Source: Achromobacter sp. Bel (GTDB lineage: Bacteria > Pseudomonadota > Gammaproteobacteria > Burkholderiales > Burkholderiaceae_B). From it: 64,000 nt of DNA. Both the position numbers and the translations under genes were made by a program. The notes under the pieces are model-generated. The model did not search any database. It had not been told where the DNA came from and saw nothing but the letters and a program-made list of their open reading frames with translations. The stretch covers positions 1 through 64,000 of the forward strand of contig NZ_JABBJN010000016.1 of NCBI RefSeq assembly GCF_012928505.1, read 5' to 3'. This document shows positions 35,183 to 44,448 of the stretch, piece after piece. The number at the start of each line of letters is the position of its first letter. Within the stretch, counting starts at the first letter, position 1.

Positions 35183-36353
35183 AATTGTCTTGTGCACCCC
35201 CGTGCGCACACCCATCGGCGCCTACGGCGGCACGCTGAAGGAAACCCCCGCGCCCGAACTGGGTGCCGCGGCGGTGCGCGAAACGCTACGCCGCTCGGGC
35301 TTGCCCGCCGATGAGATAGATGCCGTCGTGCTGGGCAACGTGATCCAGGCCGGGGTGAAGATGAACCCCGCGAGGCAGGCCGCCATTGGCGGTGGCCTGC
35401 CCGTTCAGGTGCCCGCATTGACGGTGAATCGCGTCTGCGGATCCGGGGCTCAAGCCATCGCCAGCGCCGCGCTGGAAATCGCGGCGGGCTACGCCAAGGC
35501 GGTGATCGCGGGCGGCATGGAAAACATGGATCAGGCTCCCCATCTGGTGCCAGGCGGCCGCTGGGGCGTCCGCATGGGCGATGCGCTCATGCTCGACAGC
35601 ATGTTGCGCGATGGACTGAACGACGCCTTCAGCGGCCAGCACTCCGGTTGGCATACTGAGGACCTGGTCAGCCAATACGGGATTACCCGGGAAGATCAAG
35701 ATCGCTGGGCAGCGCGTTCCCAGCAGCGCTTCAGCGCGGCGCAAGCCGCAGGCAAGTTCGATGATGAGATCGTCGCCATCGAGCTTGCCAGCCGCAAGGG
35801 CACGATTCGGTTCGAGCGTGACGAAACCAATCGCCCAGATACCACGGTGGACACGCTGGCCAGACTGAAGCCGGCATTTCGCAAGGATGGCACGATCACG
35901 GCCGGCAACGCCCCAGGGCTCAACAGCGGCGCCGCAGCGCTGATCGTGGCCGAGCGCGATTACGCCGAGGCTCAAGGGCTACGGCCCTGGGCAAGACTGG
36001 TTTCTTTTGGGGTCGCCGCAGTGGAACCCGGGTTCTTTGGCCTGGGGCCGATCCCAGCGGTCAAGCTTGCCCTGGCGCGCGCACGCTGGACACACCAGGA
36101 CATTGAACGCATCGAGATCAACGAGGCCTTCGCGGCGATCACGTTGGCATGCCTGCGCGAAATGAGCTTGCCGGAGGAGGTCGTCAATGTCGAAGGTGGC
36201 TCAATTGCCCATGGACACGCCATCGGCGCCACGGGTGCGGTACTCACCACCCGACTCATGCATTCGATGCGCCGCGATGGGGTCAAGCGTGGCGTCGTGA
36301 CCCTGTGCATCGGTGGCGGTCAGGGCATTGCTCTGGCGCTCGAAGCGCTCTAG
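35169..36353 (+). CDS. Acetyl-CoA C-acyltransferase (thiolase)
   Basis: The protein has 394 residues from the ATG at 35169, with AAAGGAG upstream. Thiolase signatures are present: the nucleophilic Cys in VNRVCGSGAQAI (about residue 88), NEAFAAI, and the second Cys in LCIGGGQGIA. The usual GGAIALGHPxGASG block here reads GGSIAHGHAIGATGA; the catalytic His is kept but the following Pro is Ala. It lies in a plus-strand series with a MaoC-like hydratase and an aldo/keto reductase, downstream of the MarR operator. The direction (cleavage of 3-ketoacyl-CoA or condensation) is not decided by sequence. Confidence 0.88.
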   Translation: MSKPEIVLCTPVRTPIGAYGGTLKETPAPELGAAAVRETLRRSGLPADEIDAVVLGNVIQAGVKMNPARQAAIGGGLPVQVPALTVNRVCGSGAQAIASAALEIAAGYAKAVIAGGMENMDQAPHLVPGGRWGVRMGDALMLDSMLRDGLNDAFSGQHSGWHTEDLVSQYGITREDQDRWAARSQQRFSAAQAAGKFDDEIVAIELASRKGTIRFERDETNRPDTTVDTLARLKPAFRKDGTITAGNAPGLNSGAAALIVAERDYAEAQGLRPWARLVSFGVAAVEPGFFGLGPIPAVKLALARARWTHQDIERIEINEAFAAITLACLREMSLPEEVVNVEGGSIAHGHAIGATGAVLTTRLMHSMRRDGVKRGVVTLCIGGGQGIALALEAL

Positions 36354-36369
36354 GCAAGAGAGATCAACC

Positions 36370-36837
36370 ATGACATTTCTGTACCTGGAAGACCTTGAGC
36401 CTGGCCAACGATTCTCTGGAACCACGCGTATCCGTATCGAAGAAAGCCGCGTCAAGAGCTTTGCCTCGGAGTTCGATCCTCAACCCTTTCATCTCGATGA
36501 AGCCGAAGCAGCAGCGTCGATCTTTCGGGGCCTTGCGGCGAGTGGGTGGCACACCGCGGCGGTGACCATGCGCCTGCTGGTGAACAGCGAGTTCAAGCCC
36601 GCGGGCGGCATCGTCGGGGCTGGCATTGACGAATTGCGCTGGCCGCGGCCGGTGCGCCCCGGCGACGAACTCCGCGTGGAAAGCGAAGTGGTAGCGGTCA
36701 GACCATCGCAATCCAGACCGGAGCAAGGACTGGTCAAAGTGCGTACAAGCACATTCAACCAAGACGGCGAAGTGGTGCAGACATCCGTGAGCAACCTTGT
36801 CGTATTACGCAGGACGACGGCGGCCAACAAGCCCTGA
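36370..36837 (+). CDS. MaoC-like (R)-hydratase
   Basis: The protein has 155 residues from the ATG at 36370. It has a hotdog fold with the hydratase motif FASEFDPQPFHLDEAEA (catalytic Asp and His about five residues apart), then GLAASGWHTAAVTMRL and LRWPRPVRPGDEL. It resembles single-domain MaoC dehydratases acting on enoyl-CoA thioesters. It lies 16 bp after the thiolase, hence cotranscribed. With the thiolase it could perform part of a beta-oxidation-like cycle on a short or branched acyl-CoA; no dehydrogenase or ligase for that cycle is adjacent. Confidence 0.86.
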   Translation: MTFLYLEDLEPGQRFSGTTRIRIEESRVKSFASEFDPQPFHLDEAEAAASIFRGLAASGWHTAAVTMRLLVNSEFKPAGGIVGAGIDELRWPRPVRPGDELRVESEVVAVRPSQSRPEQGLVKVRTSTFNQDGEVVQTSVSNLVVLRRTTAANKP

Positions 36838-36863
36838 ATACCTCTTTTCTGTCGGAACAAAAC

Positions 36864-37868
36864 ATGAAATACACAGCATTTGGCAAGACAGGCCTTCAGG
36901 TTTCGCAAGTCGCATTGGGCACAGGAAACTTCGGCACAGGCTGGGGGCATGGCGCTGATCCGGATGCCGCCAAAGCCATCTTCAATAGCTACAGTGATGC
37001 CGGGGGCAACTTCATCGACACGGCGGATGTCTACCAGTTCGGGCAGTCCGAGGCGTTGCTTGGAGATCTGCTTCAAGGGCGGCGCGAGGATTTTGTGTTG
37101 ACGACCAAGTTCACCCGCGGTGCGGCGCCGAACGCGAATCGCCTGGTCACGGGCAACAGCCGCAAAGCGATTGTCGCGTCGCTTGAGGCAAGCCTGAAGC
37201 GGTTGAAGACAGATCGCATCGACATCTACTGGGCCCACTGGCCGGATCACGTGACGCCCACCGAAGAGATCGTGCGCGGCTTCGAGGACCTGGCGCGGGC
37301 GGGCAAGATCCTGTACGCCGGCCTGTCGAATTTTCCTGCCTGGCGCCTGGCCCGTGCCGTGACGTTGGCCGAACTTAACCGCACGGTTCCCATTGCCGCG
37401 GCGCAGTTTGAACACAGTCTGGTGCGCCGGGAAGCCGAGGCCGACCTCTTCCCTGCTTCAAACGCTTTAGGTCTTGGCGTCGTGACGTGGTCGCCGCTGG
37501 GTGGCGGCGTATTGACGGGTAAATATCGCCAGGGCGTAAAGGGTCGTGCCGAGGGCTTCGCAGGCAAGGTGTTCCAACCTGAAAACACACCTCAGCGCAC
37601 TGAGGTGCTCGACACCGTCATCGCCATTGCCAACGACCTGGGCGTCACGCCGAGCCAGGTCGCCATTGCGTGGGCCGGCACGCACGGCTCCATTCCGATC
37701 GTCGGCCCACGCTCGCACGAGCAGTTGCAGGACAACTTGGGTGCGCTGACGGTGGCTCTCTCCGCTGAACAGATTGCGCGCCTGGATGCAGTGAGCCGCC
37801 CGCCGGAAGCAACGCAGGTAAGGATACCCATTGCATGGGGAGCTGCCGCATCGACTGGCGTGGCCTGA
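36864..37868 (+). CDS. Aldo/keto reductase
   Basis: The protein has 334 residues. It has the AKR TIM barrel with the catalytic tetrad: Asp52 (NFIDTADVYQFG), Tyr57, Lys82 (LTTKF) and a His in DIYWAHWPD. The NADPH loop is near the C-terminus (IVGPRSHEQLQDNLGA). It lies 26 bp after the MaoC gene in the MarR-controlled series. It probably reduces aldehydes or ketones, in keeping with the neighbouring reductases. It is followed by a convergent TonB receptor gene. Confidence 0.88.
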   Translation: MKYTAFGKTGLQVSQVALGTGNFGTGWGHGADPDAAKAIFNSYSDAGGNFIDTADVYQFGQSEALLGDLLQGRREDFVLTTKFTRGAAPNANRLVTGNSRKAIVASLEASLKRLKTDRIDIYWAHWPDHVTPTEEIVRGFEDLARAGKILYAGLSNFPAWRLARAVTLAELNRTVPIAAAQFEHSLVRREAEADLFPASNALGLGVVTWSPLGGGVLTGKYRQGVKGRAEGFAGKVFQPENTPQRTEVLDTVIAIANDLGVTPSQVAIAWAGTHGSIPIVGPRSHEQLQDNLGALTVALSAEQIARLDAVSRPPEATQVRIPIAWGAAASTGVA

Positions 37869-37982
37869 AGGAGGGAGCTCGCGAGCGTAGCCTCCCGCGC
37901 TGCTTGTGCCATCGATGCCAATGAGTCCCTGTCAGAACATTCGAAGTGCCGGGAGTGGGTCCGCAACCCCGTTCCGGGACCG

Positions 37983-40391
37983 CTAGAACGTCGCGCGCAG
38001 CGCCAGCCGGAACGTGCGCGGCTGGCCGAAGTAATTGAAGTAGTTGGTGTTGCCCACCGACTGGTAGTAATGCCGGTCGAAGAGATTGTCCACATTGAAC
38101 TGCACCGCCAGGTTCTTGTTGACGTCGTAGACCGCGTGCAGGCCGACCAGCGTGTAGGCGCCCTGCGAGATCCTGTACGCGCTTTCGCCCGGCGCGCTGG
38201 CGTTGAAGATGCCGCTCTGCGCATAGACCGATCCGCCCACGCGCAACTTGTTCCCTTGGTCCGGCAGGCGGTAGTCGGTGCTCACCTTCAGCATGTGGCG
38301 CGGAAAAGTGCTCGCAAACGTCTGGCCGGACTGCGGACCCTGCGCGTACTTCGATTGGGTGTACGTGTAGCCCAGGCTGACGTTCCAGGCCGGCGTGATG
38401 GCGCCGTTGATCTCAAAGTCCACGCCGCGGCTTCGCACCTTCTCAGCGGCGCGGAAGCAAGAAAGGACGCCCGGCGGGCACAGGTCGATGTCGTAGATGC
38501 GGTCGGCCCGGCCCTTCTGGTCCGTCTGGAACAGGGCCAGCGCCGCGTTCACCCGGCGGTCCATGAACTCGCCCTTCAGGCCGATCTCGTAATTCTGCCC
38601 CGTCATCGGCGGCAGCACGCCGCCATCGACGCCGATGTTCTCCTGCGGTTTGAAGATTTCGGTATAGCTGGCGTAGGCCGACAGGTTTTCATTCAGGTCC
38701 TGCACCACGCCGGCATACGGCGTGACTTTGCCGCGCTGCTCATAGCGACTCTCCGTGCGCACGGTGGTCTGCGCAAAGCGATCCAATTCGAACCAGCTCA
38801 TGCGCGCGCCCAGGAGGACGGTCGTGCTGTCGGTCAGGCTGAAGCGGCCGGCTGTGTAGATACCCTGCTGCTTCTGCGTGATGTTGTACTGCCACATGTC
38901 CACGTCCAGCCCGGTCGGTGCGGGCGGATCGAAGGCGCCCAGGTCGTTCATGTCGACCAGATAGTGATAGCTGGCGTCGCGCCCGCCGTGATAGTCAAAA
39001 TCGTCCTTGCGCGTGGAGGCGCCCACCACCAGCTCATGCTGGCGACCCAGCCATTGGAACGGGCCAGACGCGTAAGCATCCACGCCCCACTGCGTATCGT
39101 CGAAATGGAAAAGGCGCGGGTTCAGCGTGAAAAGGTCGCCAGTGGTGCGCTGCGTGTAATTGCCCAGGAAGTCCGACTTGGCGGACAGCCAGTTTCCGGC
39201 CAGGGTGAACTTCCAGCCGTTGTCGAATTCGTGCTTGAGGTCGGCGAACAGGTTTGTGTTGCGCTTGTTCACGTAGTTCCAGTCGCCGACCAGGGCCGTC
39301 TTGCGCGACATCGGGTAGAACGAACCGTCGGCCCGCGTAGGCAATCCGGACCAGTCATAGCCCTGGTTGCGATCCTTCTGGTAGGTCAGGCCCGCCGTCA
39401 CCGTGGTGGCGGGCGTGATGTCGGCCTCCAGGATGCCGTAGAAAAGCGAGTTCTCCTTGCCCGCCTGTTGCTGGAAGTCGCCCGAGTTGGTGTAGGCCGT
39501 CACGGCGCGTCCGCGCAGTGTCTTGGCGTCGTTCAAGGGCGAGGACACGTCGAGCATGGTGCGGTAGTCGTCCCACGAACCCGCCGACAGCGTCATGCTC
39601 CCCGTCGTTTCGAAGCCGGGCCGCTTGCGCACCAGGTTGATGGCGGCTGCGGGATTGCCCGCCCCTTCCAGGAGGCCCGTGGCGCCGCGCACCACCTCGA
39701 CCCGGTCATAGATCTCGGTGGTGGGCTTATTGATGGCGTCGAACGAATACGGGTTGGTGATGTTGACCGGCACGCCGTCGATCTGCAGGTTGTCGATCTG
39801 CTGGCCACGCGCCTGGTACACCGAGCGCTCCGAACCGCTCTGCACCACCGAAATGCCGGTGGTCGCATGCAGCACGTCGTCCAGGTTCCGCATGGACTGG
39901 TCGTCCATCCGTTGGCGCGTGACCACCGTCACCGATTGCGGCGTTTCGCGCGGCGACAGGTTCAGGCGCGTGGCGCTGTTCGTCACCGGTACGACGTAGG
40001 TGCCGCCGGTGTCCACGGGAGGCAGCATGCCGGATACCGTGACCGGCGCGAGCGTGGTGGTCGGGGAGCCCGGCGCACGCCGCAGGGTCAACGTGCCGTC
40101 CGCGGCCCGCGTGGATTCGAGCCCGCTGCCCGCCAAGGCTGCTCGCAGCGCCGCGTCCGTGGTGTAGGCGCCCCGCACAGCGGGGGCATCCAGGCCGCGC
40201 ACGAGCTGCGGATCGTAGGACACCACGGTCTTGCCCAGCCGGGCGATCTCGGTCAAGGTGGCGTCCAGACTGGCGGCGGGCAGATCGAACACGATGGGCG
40301 CGATCGGCTGGGCATACGCCGGCAGGGCGAGGCTGGATGCCGCCAGGACCAGGGCGGCGCATAGAACATGGGAAACAGGAAATACGCGCAT
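37983..40391 (-). CDS. TonB-dependent siderophore receptor with STN signalling domain
   Basis: The protein has 802 residues from the ATG at 40391 (GGAGA upstream). A signal peptide (cleavage after AYA, about residue 28) leads to an STN domain at about 35-105 (FDLPAASLDATLTEIARLG). The plug follows (SPRETPQSVTVVTRQRMDDQ, then NLQIDGVPVNITNPYSFDAI). The beta-barrel ends in TFRLALRATF with a C-terminal Phe. This is the FecA/FpvA transducer type, which signals through FecR and FecI. The matching fecR- and fecI-like genes lie directly upstream on the same strand. A hydroxamate or mixed siderophore is plausible, but the ligand is not readable from sequence. Confidence 0.92.
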   Translation of the reverse strand: MRVFPVSHVLCAALVLAASSLALPAYAQPIAPIVFDLPAASLDATLTEIARLGKTVVSYDPQLVRGLDAPAVRGAYTTDAALRAALAGSGLESTRAADGTLTLRRAPGSPTTTLAPVTVSGMLPPVDTGGTYVVPVTNSATRLNLSPRETPQSVTVVTRQRMDDQSMRNLDDVLHATTGISVVQSGSERSVYQARGQQIDNLQIDGVPVNITNPYSFDAINKPTTEIYDRVEVVRGATGLLEGAGNPAAAINLVRKRPGFETTGSMTLSAGSWDDYRTMLDVSSPLNDAKTLRGRAVTAYTNSGDFQQQAGKENSLFYGILEADITPATTVTAGLTYQKDRNQGYDWSGLPTRADGSFYPMSRKTALVGDWNYVNKRNTNLFADLKHEFDNGWKFTLAGNWLSAKSDFLGNYTQRTTGDLFTLNPRLFHFDDTQWGVDAYASGPFQWLGRQHELVVGASTRKDDFDYHGGRDASYHYLVDMNDLGAFDPPAPTGLDVDMWQYNITQKQQGIYTAGRFSLTDSTTVLLGARMSWFELDRFAQTTVRTESRYEQRGKVTPYAGVVQDLNENLSAYASYTEIFKPQENIGVDGGVLPPMTGQNYEIGLKGEFMDRRVNAALALFQTDQKGRADRIYDIDLCPPGVLSCFRAAEKVRSRGVDFEINGAITPAWNVSLGYTYTQSKYAQGPQSGQTFASTFPRHMLKVSTDYRLPDQGNKLRVGGSVYAQSGIFNASAPGESAYRISQGAYTLVGLHAVYDVNKNLAVQFNVDNLFDRHYYQSVGNTNYFNYFGQPRTFRLALRATF

Positions 40392-40488
40392 GAAGATCTC
40401 CGATACGTTGCGCACAGCGATATGTAGACATGTGCCGCGAGATCGGAAAAGTGACAGTCCCCATGCGAAAAAAAGTTGAAACGCCCGG

Positions 40489-41451
40489 TCAGGCCGGCCG
40501 TACGTCGATCAAGGTCAGCCAACGGGTGTAGCGGCTGACGGTGATCGGCAAGGTATGTTCCAGCGCGCTGAGCGCGCGGTCGGTATCGTCCAGCGGGTAT
40601 AGGCCGGACACAGCAAGGACGGAGGCCCGGGGACTCACGCGCAGAAGACCCGTCCGGTAGCGGCCCAGCGCGGCGGCAATCTCGCCCAGCGGCTGGTCAC
40701 GGGCCTTGAGCCACCCCTCGCGCCACGAGGCCGCGTCTTCCATCGGTTGCGGCCGGTCCACCCAGACATCGCCAAAGCGCGCCCCTTCCCCAAAGGCCAG
40801 CGTCAGCCGCTCGGCCTCGCGCGGGAGGACCTCGATACTGTTTTGCAACGCCACCGCCAGGCTGGCTTGCGGCTCCAGCCGGACCATGCAGCCGGCCCCC
40901 GTGCTGCGGACCTGCCCGTGCGGGGTATGCACGTCGAACAATGCGGGGTGGCCCGCGCGCGGCTGTACGACCAGGGCACCTTCCAGGAGACGCACACTGC
41001 GCCGCTGTGCCGTGAACTCCAGGTCTACCCGGCTACGCGCGTCCAGCATCAACAGACTACCGTCCGGGAGCGTGAACTCCCGGCGCTCTCCGGTGGCGGT
41101 GCCCAGATCGGCCGCCAGATTGCTCAGTGGAGAGACCCGGTTCGCCACCCAGGCCCCAGTCGCCGCCGCGCCCACCAGGCCGGCGGCATTGAGCAGCATG
41201 CGGCGGCGCGTGGGTCGCACCAGCGTGCGCCGCAAGGCGTGATGCTCATTCTTCAATACGGTTTCCAGCCGTCCCACCGACTTGCTCAGCCCTTGCTGCA
41301 GCCGTGCCCAGGCGAGTTCGTGGGCAGGATCGGCCGCGCGCCACGCCGCGCATGCGTTGCGATCGGCGTCCGTCGCCTCGCCGGACGTCAGTTTCAGCCA
41401 GAAGCCGATCGCGCGGTCGCCAGCGTCGTTCGTTGCCAGCTCGCGGCTCAT
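40489..41451 (-). CDS. FecR-type anti-sigma factor / signal transducer
   Basis: The protein has 320 residues from the ATG at 41451, overlapping the sigma stop by four bases; longer readings run through the sigma gene. The N-terminal DUF4880 domain (about 10-60, AIGFWLKLTSGEATDADRNA and HELAWARLQQG) binds the sigma. A helix at about 85-105 crosses the membrane. The periplasmic FecR domain follows (EFTLPDGSLLMLDARSRVDLEF, then VHTPHGQVRSTGAGCMVRL). A C-terminal STN-binding region ends VLAVSGLYPLDDTDRALSAL. It links the receptor at 37983-40391 to the sigma factor. Confidence 0.9.
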   Translation of the reverse strand: MSRELATNDAGDRAIGFWLKLTSGEATDADRNACAAWRAADPAHELAWARLQQGLSKSVGRLETVLKNEHHALRRTLVRPTRRRMLLNAAGLVGAAATGAWVANRVSPLSNLAADLGTATGERREFTLPDGSLLMLDARSRVDLEFTAQRRSVRLLEGALVVQPRAGHPALFDVHTPHGQVRSTGAGCMVRLEPQASLAVALQNSIEVLPREAERLTLAFGEGARFGDVWVDRPQPMEDAASWREGWLKARDQPLGEIAAALGRYRTGLLRVSPRASVLAVSGLYPLDDTDRALSALEHTLPITVSRYTRWLTLIDVRPA

Positions 41452-41966
41452 GGCGCCTCCGCCAGCGCATAGCAGCGCTGCAGCGCCTGCGCGATGTACT
41501 GCCGCACCCTGCTCACCGATACGCCCAACGCGACGGCGATCTCCTTGTGCGTCAGGCCGTCGAGCTGGCTGTACAGGAAGGCCGCGCGCGCCTTGGCGGA
41601 CAGGCCATCGAGCATCTGGTCCACCTGATGCAGCGTCTGCAGAATGATGAGCTGCTCCTGCGGGGACGGGGAAAACTGCTCGCCCTTGTCCAGCAGGCTT
41701 TCGAACCAGGCAGTTTCCAGTTCCCGGCGGCGCCACAGTTTCCAGATCAGCCGCTTTGCGATCGTGATAATGAGCGCGCGGGGCTCGCGTGCGGAGGCAA
41801 GCATCGGGTTCTGGATCAACTGGACGAACGTGTCGCCCGCGACGTCCTCCGCATCTTCGATGTTGCGCAGCCGCGTGTAGAGGCGGCCCAGCAGCCAAGG
41901 CCTGTCTTCGGTATAGATGCGGACCAGAAGGTGCGGGTCCGATGAAAGCGTGGAACGCGGGAGCAT
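41448..41966 (-). CDS. FecI-type ECF sigma factor of the receptor operon
   Basis: The protein has 172 residues. Region 2 is at about 10-80 (NIEDAEDVAGDTFVQLI, then LIITIAKRLIWKLWRRREL). Region 4 is at about 115-165 (LSAKARAAFLYSQLDGLTHKEIAVALGVSVSRVRQYI). The match to FecI-like iron-starvation sigma factors is strong. It is the first gene of the fecI-fecR-receptor unit. A Fur-box-like sequence lies 28-48 bp upstream, so iron repression is likely. Confidence 0.91.
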   Translation of the reverse strand: MLPRSTLSSDPHLLVRIYTEDRPWLLGRLYTRLRNIEDAEDVAGDTFVQLIQNPMLASAREPRALIITIAKRLIWKLWRRRELETAWFESLLDKGEQFSPSPQEQLIILQTLHQVDQMLDGLSAKARAAFLYSQLDGLTHKEIAVALGVSVSRVRQYIAQALQRCYALAEAP

Positions 41967-41993
41967 GTGCGGCGCAGCGGGTGACTAAAAGTT

Positions 41994-42014
41994 GAATGGG
42001 AATCTATATCATTC
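41994..42014. promoter_or_regulatory. Possible Fur box before the FecI-type gene
   Basis: On the minus strand the site reads GAATGATATAGA then TTCCCATTC, an AT-rich imperfect palindrome resembling the 19-bp Fur consensus. It is placed just upstream of an iron-starvation sigma gene. The match is partial. Confidence 0.4.
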
Positions 42015-42187
42015 TACATCTAGCATCCCTTCTAGCATCCCTATATCGCTGCCTCGATGCGCCGAGCCTACCTCTGCACGGATGACCGGTTCGGGTTGTG
42101 CCCGAGACGCCTCATGTGGGAGGTCTTCCTATATACCCAGGACATGCGCGTGGAGCGTATCTACAGAAGAAAAATGCGCGAAGCCCA

Positions 42188-44065
42188 TCATCTGCGGTAC
42201 GCGGTGCGCAGTTCATCTAACGACGCTGCCACCTGACTCAATACCGGCCCCCAGGCATGCGGCGCTGGCTGGCGAAATAGGCGCATAGTTGGATACCAAG
42301 GCGAGTCGGCCCGGCCGCGCAGCCAGCGCCAGTCTGGCACGAAGGGAAGCAGCAGCCATACGGGGCAGCCGAGCGCACCAGCCAGATGCGCCGGAGAAGA
42401 GTCCACGGTCACCAAGACATCCAGCAGCGTAATGATTGCCGCAGTATCGTCGAAGTCACGGATTTCTTCGTGTAGCGGCAACAGCGACATGCCCGCTGGC
42501 GACGTGGCCGCTTCAGCGGCTGCCGAGCCCATTTGCAGGCCGATGAAGCTGACACCCGCTCGCGCCAGCGGCGCCAGGTCGGCCAGCGCCATCGAGCGCT
42601 GTGCATCATTGGAATGGCTGGGCCGGCCGGCCCACACCAGCCCGACCCAGGGCCGGGGCAGCGCCGCCAGGCGCGCCCGCCAGTGCGCCACCCGTTGCGG
42701 GTCGGGGCGCAGATACGCAGTGTTGACGGGCAGATCGTCCAGGCGAAGGCCCAAGGCCAACGGCAGGCTCATCAATTCACAGTGGTAATCGAACGCGGGC
42801 GGCACAGTGCCTGCGGGAATGATCTGATCGAAACCGCCGCTGCGCGCGGCCAGCGCATGGCAGGCCGCGTTGACTTCCAGGATGACCCGGGCGCTGCTGC
42901 GGGCGCGTGCCAAGGCCACCAGCCGCAGGAATTGGAACGTATCGCCAAAGCCCTGTTCGTCGTGAATCAGCAAGGTCTGGCCCGGGATGGCCTGCCCTTC
43001 CCAACGGGGCTGCTGTATGGGGCGGCCCCGCAACACGGTATGCGGCATCTGATAGCGGAAGCGGTATTCGCGCCAGCCCGCCTCGAATTCACCTTGCAGC
43101 AACAGCACTTCGGCCAGATCGAAACGGGCACCCGCATCGCCAGGAGTGGCTGCCACCACCCTTTCCAGGATGACCCGCGCCTCGCCGTCCCTGCCCAGCG
43201 CGCGCAGGGCCGAGCCCCATTGCCGCCACAGCGCAATCGGCCCGTCGCCATCCGCCAGCGTCTTTTGCAGTAATGCGTCGACGTCCGCGTGGCGCCCCGC
43301 CAGCAACAAGGCCTGCGCCTGCGCGTGCACGGCCTGAAAGGGAGCCATCGCCGCCGGTCGCGGGCTGGCGGCGCGCGTGGCGTCGAGGCTGGCAAGGATC
43401 TGGTGGGCTTGGGGCGTCAGCGGGTCGATGTCGATAGCGCGCCGGATGGCCGCCAGCGCCGCCTCATGGCGGCCTTCATCGCGCAAGACCGCCGACAGGT
43501 TGCACAGCGCCAATACAAAGCGCGGGTTCAACGCCAGGGCATGCTGGTAGTGCTGCACCGCCTGCGCGTTGTTGCCCAGGAGCTTGCAGGTGTTGCCCAG
43601 ATTGTTGTGGGCTTCGGCGCTGGCCGGCAACAGCGCCGCCACGCGTTGCAGGCATTCCAGGCTGGCGGCCAGTTGGCCCCGTTCTTGCAGGATGATGCCC
43701 AGGTTGTTCCACCCTTCGGCCAGATCCGGGTCCACCGCCACGGCGCGGCGCGCGGCGCTTTCCGCTTCGTCGAGCAGCCCTCGCTGACGGCACATTTCGG
43801 CCAGGTTGCTGCAATAGATGGCCGGCGTGGACGCGGGCCGGCAGGCCACCCGCAGGTGCGTAATAGCCAGGTCGGCCAACCCATAGGCATGCGCGATCAC
43901 CCCCAGCAGATGCCGTGCATCGGGCTGGTCGGGCGCCGCTTGAAGGACCCGCAGGCAAAGGTGTTCGGCTTGCGGCGCCTGGCCCGCGTTCCAATGCGCA
44001 TGCGCGGTGTTCAACGCCGTCGACAGCGTCAGCGGGGGAACGGCCGGATCGTTGTGCTTGCCCAC
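42188..44065 (-). CDS. TPR-repeat glycosyltransferase-like protein
   Basis: The protein has 625 residues from a GTG at 44065 with GGAG eight nt upstream. Residues about 15-330 hold eight or so TPR units, for example AEGWNNLGIILQERGQLAASLE and AEAHNNLGNTCKLLGNNAQAV. The remainder (about 340-620) is a GT-B-like domain with WEGQAIPGQTLLIHDEQGFGDTFQFLR, WVGLVWAGRPSHSND and LDVLVTVDSSPAHLAGALGCPVWLLL. This resembles heptosyltransferase/OGT-like C-termini found in bacterial TPR proteins. There is no signal peptide, so it is cytoplasmic. It is divergent from the ESPR autotransporter. Glycosylation of that adhesin before export is a testable inference. Confidence 0.82.
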   Translation of the reverse strand: MGKHNDPAVPPLTLSTALNTAHAHWNAGQAPQAEHLCLRVLQAAPDQPDARHLLGVIAHAYGLADLAITHLRVACRPASTPAIYCSNLAEMCRQRGLLDEAESAARRAVAVDPDLAEGWNNLGIILQERGQLAASLECLQRVAALLPASAEAHNNLGNTCKLLGNNAQAVQHYQHALALNPRFVLALCNLSAVLRDEGRHEAALAAIRRAIDIDPLTPQAHQILASLDATRAASPRPAAMAPFQAVHAQAQALLLAGRHADVDALLQKTLADGDGPIALWRQWGSALRALGRDGEARVILERVVAATPGDAGARFDLAEVLLLQGEFEAGWREYRFRYQMPHTVLRGRPIQQPRWEGQAIPGQTLLIHDEQGFGDTFQFLRLVALARARSSARVILEVNAACHALAARSGGFDQIIPAGTVPPAFDYHCELMSLPLALGLRLDDLPVNTAYLRPDPQRVAHWRARLAALPRPWVGLVWAGRPSHSNDAQRSMALADLAPLARAGVSFIGLQMGSAAAEAATSPAGMSLLPLHEEIRDFDDTAAIITLLDVLVTVDSSPAHLAGALGCPVWLLLPFVPDWRWLRGRADSPWYPTMRLFRQPAPHAWGPVLSQVAASLDELRTAYRR

Positions 44066-44448
44066 TTATGCAGCTCCACGGCGCTCATGCGGCGGCCGGA
44101 AAAGCGCCATTATCGCCGCGGCAAGACGGCCTGGCGTCATGCGGCAAACAGTCGGGTGACCCCGCGCAGGCGGGCACGCGGCACCGCGCGGGCAGCGCTT
44201 TGATCGCTTTCGCCCCAGGGGTCGCCGACCAATCGCCGGAATAGGCGGCAAATTCCCCGGTTTTCTCTCAATTAGCACCGTTGTAAACAAGTTACTAATT
44301 GATGCAGACTCATCCCCAACACATCACCCGTCATTCCAGAAGCGTGAGCGCGCCCCTCCGTGCTGGCGCGCTTCGAAGCCCGCGCGCGCCGCCGACAGAC
44401 TGCCCGTGCACCCAGGAATGCCGTCATCGCCCCCTGGAGAGCCCCGTT
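44066..44448. promoter_or_regulatory. Divergent promoter region between the TPR protein and autotransporter 3
   Basis: This 383-bp gap holds no gene. The AT-rich part at 44261-44301 contains CAATTAG (44269-44275) and CTAATTG (44295-44301), 7-bp inverted arms around a 19-bp centre that includes TTGTAAACAA. It is the likely promoter/operator segment. A GGAGAG ribosome-binding site at 44436-44441 sets the TTG start of the autotransporter. Confidence 0.45.

Noticed and set aside
37869-37982. A GGAGG...CCTCC hairpin between the convergent aldo/keto reductase and receptor genes as a bidirectional terminator
   Set aside because: The stem is weak with a long loop and neither strand has a T tract.
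38070-40364. A 764-residue open frame opposite the TonB receptor
   Set aside because: The minus-strand receptor is an unambiguous full-length family match; the opposite frame is His/Arg/Val-rich with no domain.
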